From the NCBI RefSeq assembly GCF_016545825.1, contig NC_052619.1:41569682-41633681 (forward strand): a DNA stretch of 64,000 nt. The letters run 5' to 3'. This DNA comes from Eucalyptus grandis. Lineage: Eukaryota; Streptophyta; Magnoliopsida; Myrtales; Myrtaceae. A program made the translations under genes and the position numbers. Position 1 is the stretch's first letter. Each line of letters begins with the position of its first letter. Below are positions 35,561 to 45,559 of this stretch, one piece after another. The notes under the pieces were generated by a model. That model was given only the letters and a program-made list of their open reading frames with translations, did not search any database and had not been told where the DNA came from.

Positions 35561-36628
35561 AATTTGCTATTTTTATTTTGATGCTTTTGCAATAATCTCT
35601 CTGAATTCTGAATGAGAACACCAAAAACCCTCCACGACTTCATGACAGCAACGTTATGTAAGCGAGACGATCTCTCTTTTCGAGCCCGAGACAAACTTTT
35701 TGAGCAAAGGACGAATAAAACTAAAATACGTAGTCCCAAATCCAACCATGCGTCGCTGGCAAATTTTTCTTGTCCACACGTGGTTGTTCAGAGAGATGCG
35801 AGATATTTAGTTGATGCTTGATGTTGACCACTTTTCTTCTTCCTTGCTTGGCTTGAGAGAAATGGGGACTGGAACTCAATTATATGCAAACACGAAGTTG
35901 CCATGTAGACGACAATATAGAAAATTTTAGTATATATCATGACAGCGTGATTGACCCTCTACTTTTGCATGATCAGGAAAATCCAGCTAAACAGTTACTG
36001 TTTCTTGGACTCATTTGACAGATACCAATCAAATCGATGCTTTCAGATCTAACTTTAGACTAAGTGTCCCGAATTCGGTCTACATAGAGAACTTCTATCA
36101 GTTCACATAACTATTGCGGCACAGAATGGAAACGCAAGAACAAGGACACAACAAGTTAACCCTAGTCAAACAAAAGGGAGTTAGCTATCGGAAGAAAACT
36201 CGATTCGCACGAGGTACAGAACGCACTAGCCAATTCAGCGAGCTTCGTAGAATTGGATTGAGTCACCTTTCTAATGTTGTATATGGTGATTGCAGCACAA
36301 AGTATCTACAACTTCTAGAGAAAATTGGCAAAAAGTAATAACGGTAACAATACGTTCCTTTCAATGAAGACAACGTTCTTAAAAAAGTAACATATCTAAG
36401 TCAATGGAACATAACATTTAATTACTTAATTTTGATTTTACGTAAGGAAATATTCCACTTGTCCACCCCCCGACAAAGAGTAAAAATTACGTCGGCTATG
36501 TATTTACTTTATGTTCTTCAAAAAAAAAAATGTATTTACTTTATGTGTTTAGTAACGAGTAGCTTTGCATCATCTGCACACAAAAATAAAATAAAATAAT
36601 ATAATATAATATAATATAATATAATATA

Positions 36629-36674
<46 letters not shown>

Positions 36675-37433
36675 TTAAAATTTAAAAATTTAAAAATTAA
36701 GAAAAATTAAAAAAAAATTAAAAAAATTAAAAATATCAAAATTAAATAAAAAAACAAGGGTTTTGGACAAATCTGGTTTCCTTTCCCGCATATATAGTTT
36801 TCACTCTTCTAGGCTGATGGATTTTCTTCCAACCTAGCTTCACTCTTACAAATACAATTGATTAATTTCACAATTAGTGTGCCCGGTACCAAGAAAGTCA
36901 ACCGGATCTTATATTTATATATGCAAAGGCTAGATAGCTTTTGACTATTGTAACTAACACATATGCAATCGGAATAGCAAGTGTCGTATCGCTTTAATTG
37001 AAAAAACAGGTTAATAATCAACATCTCACTTTCTAGATGGTCGTCAAAAGACCTCATATATATCGTATTTCTTAGTTCAATAATGGAAAATCATGTTAGA
37101 GCCAGGAGTCTTTCATTAGAGAGCCCAGCCTACAGCTTATGCTTCATGGGTCGGACCTGTCTGGTACCGGAACCACTCAAAGCCGCATGTTCACGGTCCA
37201 TCACTCATTTAAGATTTCCTCTCATTAGGCACACTCAATTTTCCTCGGTTCTTTTAAATCCATACACATCGGATTCACACGCAATGGGTAGTGTTAAGAT
37301 ATAAAATATATAGAAGTCTTGAAGTAAGGAAAGGAAATAGCTCAACGTGAAATGGAAGAGATTCACTTAAACAATTCGCTTATAAGGTATTTAGGGCTTT
37401 TGCAAAGAGTCTCTGGCATTGATTTGGAGGTGG
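35560..37433. repeat. Duplicated non-coding block, copy 4
   Basis: Fourth copy of the block, with a microsatellite at 36595-36673 and interrupted at its CC-NBS end by the LINE at 37450. Its last part (37390-37433) is the start of the CC/NB-ARC relic seen in the other copies. Confidence 0.7.
36595..36673. repeat. (ATAAT)n(AAT)n compound microsatellite
   Basis: About eight ATAAT units followed by about twelve AAT units, then AT-rich low-complexity sequence to 36750. Confidence 0.95.
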
Positions 37434-37509
37434 CATCAAACGAGAGTTTTTTTTTTTTTTTGGTCGAAAGATAACATATATTAGATCAAAAAGTAATACA
37501 AGGCATGCA

Positions 37510-38103
37510 CTAGCGTCCGAAGAGAATAGCTTGGAAAATAGACGGAGGGAATAGAAGCCAGTTTAGGTGGCCTTGATCCTGTGGGGCTTTAGCAGGGGTT
37601 ACTAGGTTTGCCTGACGTCTAACATGTTGAAACGAGAGATTAGGGCATTGCTGAAGAAGATCGCTGAGAATCGCGAAGAGATGGCGTTCCGTCCATGGTG
37701 GCCGCTGTTTCCGTCGAACGATCTCCACCAAGATTAAGCAATCAGATTCGATCACTAAGTGCTGAAGATGGAGTCCCTGCTGAATCAGCCGTTGAAGAGC
37801 GGATATGAGGGCGTAGATCTCGGCTTGGAGAGCCGATTTGGCAGGCACAGATCTGGTAAGCACATCGGTAAGAATACCTTTACTATCTCTGTAAATACAT
37901 GCGATTGATCCGTGCTCCGACCCCACGCGAAAAGCCCCATCAATATTACACTTTATACATCCTTCTACAAGCGGTTTCCATCCCTGATCTAAACTGACGA
38001 TTTTGTTGTTGATCTTCTGACAGAGGGGTTTAAAACCTTGAAGATTCTGCTTTGGGTAAGGGCATCGTTGACGACTTGGAGTGGATCCAATGGGTGATGA
38101 CAA
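37510..38103 (-). pseudogene. LINE RNase H domain
   Basis: Last domain of LINE ORF2, of the plant RVT_3 RNase H type that removes RNA from the RNA/DNA hybrid. Visible: KCNIDGAFRVGSEHGSIAC with the first catalytic Asp, LQAEIYALISAL with the Glu, and VIESDCLILVE with the second Asp; the C-terminal Asp region is replaced by NLVTPAKAP. The start is set by a frameshift from the previous piece, not by a real start codon. The stop follows ILFGR at 37510. Confidence 0.85.
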
Positions 38104-38978
38104 AAAACCGCATTATTTCTTTGACGCCAGATCTCCCACAGAACATTAGCGATCACTTCAAACTCTGGAGACGCTCGTGGGATAGAAGCTCTAGTGGCCA
38201 CCCAGGCGTCAAAACGGCTAACTGAGGTAGGTAAAATCTCGATCCTAATATCATCGTGACTCCAGATGTCTTTTGTCCAAGGGCAGAAGAAGAACAGATG
38301 CTCAATCGTTTCTGGAATATTATTGTTGCATAGAGAACAGTAGGGATGTGGGGAGATATAGCGTTGATAGAGATTTTCTGTTATAGCAATGGCATTTTTG
38401 CAAGCTAACCAAAGAAATACCCGAAGCTTTGGAGCAGTACGCATATGCCAGATTTTCCTCCATAACTAGGTAGGGTTGGTATAAGATGATGATGCTTGAT
38501 TCATTGGGGTTTGATTTGCCAAAGAGAGATAATGATAACAACTTTTGACTGTGTAGGTACCAGAAGACGTAGCTGTCCAAAGATCATGCAGGAGTGAAGG
38601 ATTAAGAGGAGTAGTTAGAATTGCTGCACTGACCTGGGCATCAAAGAAGGCAGTAACAAGAGACGGCTTCCATGCGGAGTTAGGTAAGTCAATTAGATCA
38701 GCAACTAGTTCAGGTTCTCCCTCCTCTGCTAAGCCTCCTATCTGACCTATCGGTAACCAGTTATCTTCTCTGATGCGAATCTGTGATCCATCCCCAACTA
38801 ACCAACGTAGTTTAGGAGTAATAGCTTCGCGTCCTTTCAATAAACTCTGCCACCCACAAGAAGGACGATATCCTGAGGGAGCAGTTTGAAAGGATGAAAA
38901 TCGAAAATATAATCCCTTAAAGAGCTGACTCCATATAGCATTAGGTTGCTGAAAAAAAACGCCAAGCTTGCTTGCCAA
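37989..38978 (-). pseudogene. LINE ORF2 zf-RVT linker region
   Basis: Two overlapping open pieces (38466-38978 and 37989-38444) give the region between reverse transcriptase and RNase H: first DGSQIRIREDNWLP, then the zinc-binding RVT motif with LRVFLWLACKNAIAITENL, CSLCNNNIPETIEHLFFFC and IWRQRNNAVF. The two pieces are out of frame or separated by a stop near 38460, and a further break divides them from the reverse transcriptase at about 39000. Confidence 0.85.
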
Positions 38979-39045
38979 GCATAGCTTTGTTGAAGTTAAT
39001 TAAATCTCTGAATCCCATATCCCCTTATGCTATTGAGTGCTTTAA

Positions 39046-40563
39046 TTATGTCCAATTTTTCCAATGTATTCCAGATTGACTATTATGTTTACTCCACCAG
39101 AATGTTGATATCTTTCTTTCTATCAATCTGCAGAGAGACAATGGAAGCTTGAAAATAGACATGGCGTACTGAGGTAAGGCCTGAATTACTGATTTCAGTA
39201 AGATTTCCTTGCCACTTTTCGATAAAAATTTTTCCTGCCAACCTGCTAATTTAGCATTGACTCTTGCCAGGATCCAGGAGAACATCTCCCTTTTGGAACG
39301 GTTCCAATCCGAGGGAATGCCCAGGTACTTACCATATTTACTAATAAGAGGAATTCTGAGTTCTTGTGCTAGATTGTGTTGTAAAGTAAGAGGGCAATGT
39401 TTGCTAAAGAAAACACCGGACTTGTTTCGATTAATGAGCTGGCCTGTAGCGAAACAATATTGGTTTAGGAGATTGGTAAGGTTGTGGCATTCAGTAAGTG
39501 TGGCTTTGAGGAAAAATACCGAATCATCGGCAAAAAACAAGTGAGATAACTTAGGCCAGTCTCTATTAAATTGAATCCCCTGAATATGTCCCATAGCCAC
39601 AGCTTGAGTAAGAGTAGTGGACAGAGCATTGACAAGTAAAATAAAGAGATATGGAGATAGGGGGTCACCTTGGCGTAGCCCTCTAGTAGGCTTAAAGTAG
39701 GGAAGTTGTTCACCATTAAAACGAATACTGAAAGAGACTGTATTAACGCGAGCCATTACCAGAGATACCCAACTGTCAGTAAAGCCCAAATGCTTCAAAT
39801 AGGCTTCCAAGAAATCCCATTCAACCCTATCGTAGGCCTTCTGCATGTCTGTTTTGAGAATAAGGTTGAATCTTTTCTTGCATGCTCGCACTTTAAATTG
39901 ATGCAGCACTTCTTGCACTACCATTATATTGTCCTGTATCTGTCTATCACTAATAAAAGCTGCTTGTTCTTTTGAAATCAAAATAGATAGCCAAGGCTTA
40001 AGTCTATTGGCCAGAATTTTTGAAATAATCTTATAAGCGAAGTTGCAAAGACTTATGGGTCGGTACTGTTCAATGCTTTCTGGATGCTGAACTTTAGGAA
40101 CTAGGGCAATGATTGTTCTGTTTAGTTTATGAGGCATACAACCTGTTGTGAAGAAATCTTGAATTGTTTGAATAATGGTTGTTTTGATGACATTCCAGTG
40201 TTGCTGATAGAAGAGGCCATTTAGACCGTCAGGTCCAGGAGCCTTCGAAGCCCCCAACTGGAAGGTAGCCTGGGAAATCTCCTCCTCTGTTACCCTACTC
40301 AGCAAGTGGTTATTCATTTCAGGAGTTACCACTGCTGGACATTGCTCTAAGAACGGACGAAAATCCCGGTAACCCACTGATTGGTATAGCTGAGAGAAGA
40401 ATCCCATTGTTAGAACTTTGAGCTGTTCTGGTTCTCTGGTCCATTGCTGGTTATTATTCTTGAGCATAGTAATTCTATTGCGTTGTCTTCTTTGCATAGT
40501 GTAGGCATGAAAAAATTTTGAATTATGATCTCCCCATTTCAACCATTGAATGCGAGAATGCAT
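39046..40563 (-). pseudogene. LINE reverse transcriptase
   Basis: An open stretch of 505 codons that copies RNA into DNA at the target nick in active elements. Motifs in order: SKAPGPDGLNGLFYQ, LVPKV..YRPISLCNFAYKI (finger/palm), LKTDMQKAYDRVEWDFL (first Asp), TRGLRQGDPLSPYLF, HLFFADDSVFF (the catalytic FADD) and KYLGIPSD. All core motifs are intact. The N-terminal endonuclease is absent. The start at 40563 is simply the first codon after a stop, and the frame ends at 39046 by a frameshift near AGIHWKNWT. Part of a defective LINE. Confidence 0.92.
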
Positions 40564-41113
40564 AGCTCAGAATTGTTCGTCTTGAGTCCAGAGTTTTTGA
40601 ATTTCACTTCTAATAGCAGTGGCTTGCTCCTTATCCCCAGCTTGATAATATGTTCTATTAATAATTGTCTGCAGTTGAGATTGCAATTGAGATATTCGCT
40701 GATGGCAATTGCTAAAACGTGCCCTGCTCTAGCTCGTTAATCGAGTAGCAACTGCCTGTAATTTTGATATCAATGAGGTATTACTTCTCTCCCATGCTTG
40801 TTTGACCACTTCTTGACACTCCTTATCTGCCTCCAACATCGGTGTGTCCAGAAGGAGAGACTCATCAAAAGCTGCTGAGGAAGGAAGCTTAATGTCATAG
40901 GGTGAGTATCATTTCGATTTCTTACTTGATCCCCCAAGTGGCATTGGGCGAGGAATTTTAGGTTTCTTCTGTTGATGTATGTCCACTGGAGGGGGCTGAG
41001 TGCTTTTCATTTTTGCTGTTGCAGGGACTAAATCGATGGTAATAGCAGTTGGAGTGACAAGATTCAGATGCGTGGAAGTCCCTTTTGGTAGAACAGGGGT
41101 CGAAGCAGCATCC

Positions 41114-41960
41114 TTAGAAGCTGGAATAGGAGAGAGCTGGGATAGCAGGTTGCATTAGAGGTGGAGTTGCAGGTACTGTCTCTTCCATTTGCTCGAGAGG
41201 TACAGTAGGGTGATAAAAAGCATCACAATAAGGGCTAAATTGTTTAACCTCTGCTCTGAGCCAGGGTCCATAGACCATCGTATCACGGCCTTCAAATTGG
41301 GCTTCCTCATAAGGGTACTCTGGACATGAAGTTGCATAATGACCAAGCCTTCCACAGGAATAACAGTAATGGGATAGTCTCTCATACCTAAAGTCGAGCC
41401 AGAGAGTTTTTCCTTCAATACTGATGAGTTTTCCTGACTTTAAAGGATTTTTCAGATCTAATTCTATCCGAATTCTTGCAGATGTGTCATTTTTCACTTC
41501 TAGAACTCTTCCTATCTGGTGCACAGCTCTTCGGAGAATGGGAGGAGTAGTCCACTCCAAAGGTAAGCCTATCACATGCACCCAAAACAGACATTTGCCA
41601 AAATCATAGCATTGTAAGGGGGTATTAGGTTGCCATGGACGTAGGTTAACCAATTGACTTGAAAACAACCAAGGGCTACCTTCCAAAATACGTCGTTTTT
41701 CCATTTCAGATCTGAATTTAATTATATACAACCTAGTATCGGCTGGAGAAATCTCTACATGATCAACTCTCCAAGCTTTCTTCATCGCAACGTGAAAGGC
41801 AGGTAAATTGATCGTAGGATTTGTAAAGATATTACCCACCAGTATAAGGCGACAGTCCTTCAATTTGTCCGAAGCAGGGATGTCATCCCAAACCTCCAAC
41901 TCCTGTTCCGAGCATAGACGGCCCAAGCGATGGCATAGTGAAGCAATTCTCGAGGTATTA
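41114..41960 (-). pseudogene. LINE ORF1 nucleic-acid-binding protein (DUF4283, zinc knuckle)
   Basis: Plant LINE ORF1 of the DUF4283 plus CCHC zinc-knuckle type, thought to bind the element's RNA. From about residue 25 it reads CRLILVGNIFTNPTINL, then LVNLRPWQPNTPLQCYDF and WVHVIGLPLEW, ending with the knuckle CYSCGRLGHYATSCPEYPY (Cys-X2-Cys-X4-His-X4-Cys). The frame is open from about 41960, where ITVTWAKEESD precedes, to a stop at 41114. No clear start ATG is seen in frame, so the 5' end may be mutated. The usual proline-rich tail and the endonuclease that follow are lost. Confidence 0.88.
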
Positions 41961-42394
41961 TCACTTTCCTCCTTTGCCCAAGTTACAGTAATTCACTAGT
42001 ATGAATAATTAGACAGAACAGATGACTGAAAATGGATTCTCTGGGGTTGCATGTTCCAGATCGCCAACATGCAGACTAGAAATTGCAGAAATTTGTGGAA
42101 AACAGAAGACCAGCAGTAGCAGCAAAACGGTTAGGAAGAGAAAGAAGAAGGCGATGTGTGAGAGAAACTGCACTTGCAAAGAATCGACAAGGAGGAGGAT
42201 CAGTTATGGTGGAATGAGCAGGAAGCAACGGTGGTTCAAATGAAACACGAAGTTCAGGAGAACAACTGGGTAGAACAAAGACATTGCGAAAGACTCGAGC
42301 AACACGCGAGAAGAAGCTCTAACATAAACGAGAGAGAAAAATAAGGCATAACTTGGTTACCCTATTTAAAAGTACTCTCATCAAACGAGAGTTT

Positions 42395-43920
42395 GATGGG
42401 TTAAGTTACCCAAAATTCAAGGAGCGATTAGATCGGACACCTAGAAACTTATGAGCAGTTCAAGTTGAATGGGCTTGAGGAAGCTTTTATAGAAAGAACA
42501 CAAATAAATAAATAAATAAAATCATTGAGCCTCAAAGCTCTACAGATACCTAAAACATCATAGAGACAAATATTGTGAAATATATTTTTAGAAAACTATA
42601 TGTTAGTTTGAAAAAAACAAACTTGATGGTTAAGTTACCGATTAGATTTCAAAATTCGTCTCTTTTAATTTAAATTTGAAAAAAAAAATATGATATCATG
42701 AAACTAAATTTTAACTAACACATATTATTGAACGACTCACCACCGTAAAATTGACCATTAAGTTTGAAGTTTAAAGATAGCACTTGAGGAAGTTGAACAG
42801 TGGAGCTGAACAAAAGAAAAGGAAAAAAAAATCTGATTTATTTTAATGATAAACAGAACGATGAGAAAAATTATTAAAAATTTAATAATAAACAAAACAA
42901 TGTAATTTTACTTAATATTTTCCACATTAGACACCGGTCATATCACGTAGGACGGTCGGTGATAACTAAGCCATCACATCAGCATTTTTATGCAAATATT
43001 AATTAGAATGACTGTATTGAATTTCATGAAAGTGTCAGAACTCACAAACTAATTCATTTAATAGATTGCTGAGTTATGTGATCAAAACCTGCCATAATTA
43101 AAAGGTCTGAAAAAACAGTCCGGATTGAAAGAAGATTCTGCATTTGGTTTTTAAGGAATTTTGCCGGAAGTTTGCATTGGATAATATGGAAATAACTACT
43201 AGAAAGTACAAGTTCGAACGTAGAGCATCATAAATTGGAAAACTCGGCCACAACACGATGGTTGAAATGAACAAAAAACAAGAGAAATAGCATTGCCAAG
43301 AGGTTTTTGAATCCGTTTCTTTAGTAAGCTTGTCATATCCATTTGAATGTTATTCGAAAGACTTAACAAGAGTGACAAATTCATTTGTCTTAAGAGAGAA
43401 ATAGTTGTATTTAGAGTGACTGCCTTTGTCTAAGTGAGAGACAAAGTGTGCAAAAGACTCATTGTACCTAAAGATGTGGTTTATTATCTAGTGAAAGAAT
43501 TTATCGTGCTATGCTTACAAAGTGTGAAAACGATTGTTGGTGGGTCCAATAGTAACCAAGTCTATAGTAGGATTACTGTAGAAGGAAGTTAGGTTCTTCG
43601 AGGTGACCAGGGGTGCGTTCGATAATCATTCAACTCCTAAAAATAATTTCCACTTAAAAATAATTCTTTTTTGTTCTATTCCTAAGAACAATTTATGAGC
43701 ATTTGAATGTTTTTGGTAACTGCCCAAAATCTTTATTCCCAGAGTAGAAATGCGTTTGGTAGAACTCTTAAATTTTTGTATATCTTTTAGTTTTTGATAC
43801 TTTTATTATATTTCTCTTTTTTCTTCTTTTTCTTTTTTTTTTTTCTTTTCTTTTAGATTTTATTACGGAATTTTTGCCCATCGGAGAATATTAGTGCTTA
43901 AATGAAAACATAATATCACA
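42395..43920. other. AT-rich spacer between LINE and gypsy remnants
   Basis: No genes. Contains (AAAT)n near 42505 and a MITE-like start GGGGTGCGTTCGATAAT near 43613 followed by a pyrimidine-rich stretch to 43860. Right of that begins the gypsy element. The boundary is not certain. Confidence 0.35.
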
Positions 43921-45420
43921 TCATATCCTGATGAAAGAATTACTGAGCAGTTTCGCCAAATGTGAATTGATTCATGTTAGGAGAAACAAAAATTCAAAAG
44001 CCAATGAATTAGCTCAAATGGAATCCGGTTATAAAATACCGAAGGAGCTTGCAAGCATATAATTATGCAAGTAAAAATGTTACCTTTGATAGACAATAGA
44101 GTGATGGCGCACCAAGTTATGTAGTCGAAGTGCAAGATGGTTAAGATAAATAGGATTGGAGAACTCCTTTTGCATATTATTTGAAAAATCCAATTGTCAA
44201 TGATAAAAATTGTAAACGACAGGTGATGAAGTACTTGTTGATAGACAATGAATTATACCAAAGAATAGCAGATGGCCTGATACTAAAATGTTCAGGGAAG
44301 CAAGAGTCAATGCTCGTAATGGCTAAAGTAAATGAAGGAATTTGTGGCGTACACCAAGCTGGGATTAAGATGAAATGGTTGTTGCATCGCCATGGATACT
44401 TTGGGCCAACTATTACGAAGGATTGCATTAATTATGCTAAAGGTTGTGACCCTTGTCAAAAACATAGTCCACTTCAACACATACCTGCTACGACAATGAG
44501 ACCCATTATTAAACCATGGCCGTTTCAAGGTTGGGCAATGGATATAATAAGTAAGATTTACCCCCTTCATCAAAAAAGCATAGTTTTATCTTAGTGACAA
44601 CAGACTACTTTACAAAATGGGTAGAAGTGGCTTTTATAAGAACGTAACGCAAAAGGTCATTAGGAGTTCATCGAAGAACGAATCGTCCATTGATTTGGAA
44701 TTCTTGAGTCGATCACGACTAACCAAGGAATGGTGTTCACTGGGCATGAGATGTTAATGTTTTGAAGTCCAGAGGCATCAAATGGTACATTTGACACCTT
44801 ATTAAGCTCAGGCTAATGGTCAAGCTGAGGTTTCAAATAAGATCATTATTAATCTTATTTAGAAGCATTGAGAAGAGAACCCACGGTAATGGGATTCGTT
44901 ATTATCTACAGTGTTATGGCCATATTGAACATCAAAAAGATCAAGTACTAAAGTTAGCCCTTATATGCTAACATATGGATAGGAGGCCATCCTACAAGCT
45001 GAGATAACCATGCAATCACTTAGGGTAAGATTGCAAGATGACCTATCAAAGGAAGAATATAATGAGTTAATATATGCCAATGTGGATGACCTTGGTGAAA
45101 GTAGGACTTTGGCACTAGAAAATTTTGTTGCCCAGAAGCAAAGGGTCGCCAAAGCATACAATAAGCACGTCAAGCCCAAGTATTTCAACATCGATAACTT
45201 GGTCTAGAAAACCATCTTACCTATGAATGCTGATAACGAAAAGTTTGGGAAATGGTCATCATCTTGGGAAGGCCCATATTTAGTTAGTAATGCTCAAACT
45301 GGAAATGCGTATCGATTGATGGACTAAGGTGGAAAAGAGTTCCAACAATCGATTAGTGGCAAGTTCCTGAAGAAATATTATTCGACTGTGGGAGATGCGA
45401 GAAGTATAAGAAAATGGAAG
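43920..45420 (+). pseudogene. Ty3/gypsy pol remnant: RNase H end and integrase
   Basis: The plus strand encodes the end of the RNase H domain (FAKCELIHVRRNKNSKANEL, near 43945-44030), then the zinc-binding head of integrase (HRHGYFGPTITKD..CDPCQKH, 44380-44465) and the catalytic core with DYFTKWVEV (44602-44630), ITTNQGMVFTG (44717-44750) and GQAEVSNK. A C-terminal part with WEGPYLV and GNAYRLMD ends at about 45390. At least four frameshifts or stops break it. The second core Asp is read as Asn (ITTNQG for ITTDQG). Gag, protease and reverse transcriptase are absent. The GNAYRL and KKYY marks suit the Tat/Athila branch. Confidence 0.85.
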
Positions 45421-45464
45421 GTCAGAAAATTTCCAAAAACACTTTTTTTTTATTCATTTCTTAC

Positions 45465-45545
45465 ATTTCTCTCTCTCTCTCTCTCTCTCCTTTCCTTCTT
45501 CCTTCTTTCTTCCTTCCTTCTTTCCTCCTTCCTACTCCTCCACTC
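45465..45545. repeat. Pyrimidine tract with (TC)n and (CTTC)n
   Basis: Plus strand carries only C and T over about 75 bp, directly after the gypsy pol remnant. Confidence 0.85.
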
Positions 45546-45559
45546 TTGAACTAGCCCTA

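Larger units (their letters stand above)
37450..42378 (-). mobile_element. L1-type LINE with 16-bp target duplication
   Basis: A 4.93-kb non-LTR retrotransposon on the minus strand. It is bounded by the exact repeat CATCAAACGAGAGTTT (37434-37449 and 42379-42394) and ends in poly(A), seen as poly(T) at about 37447-37461. In order it carries an ORF1 nucleic-acid-binding protein, a reverse transcriptase, the zf-RVT region and an RNase H. The endonuclease domain expected between ORF1 and the reverse transcriptase is missing. The coding parts are broken by several frameshifts and stops, so this copy cannot move by itself. It lies in the fourth duplicated block. Confidence 0.92.
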
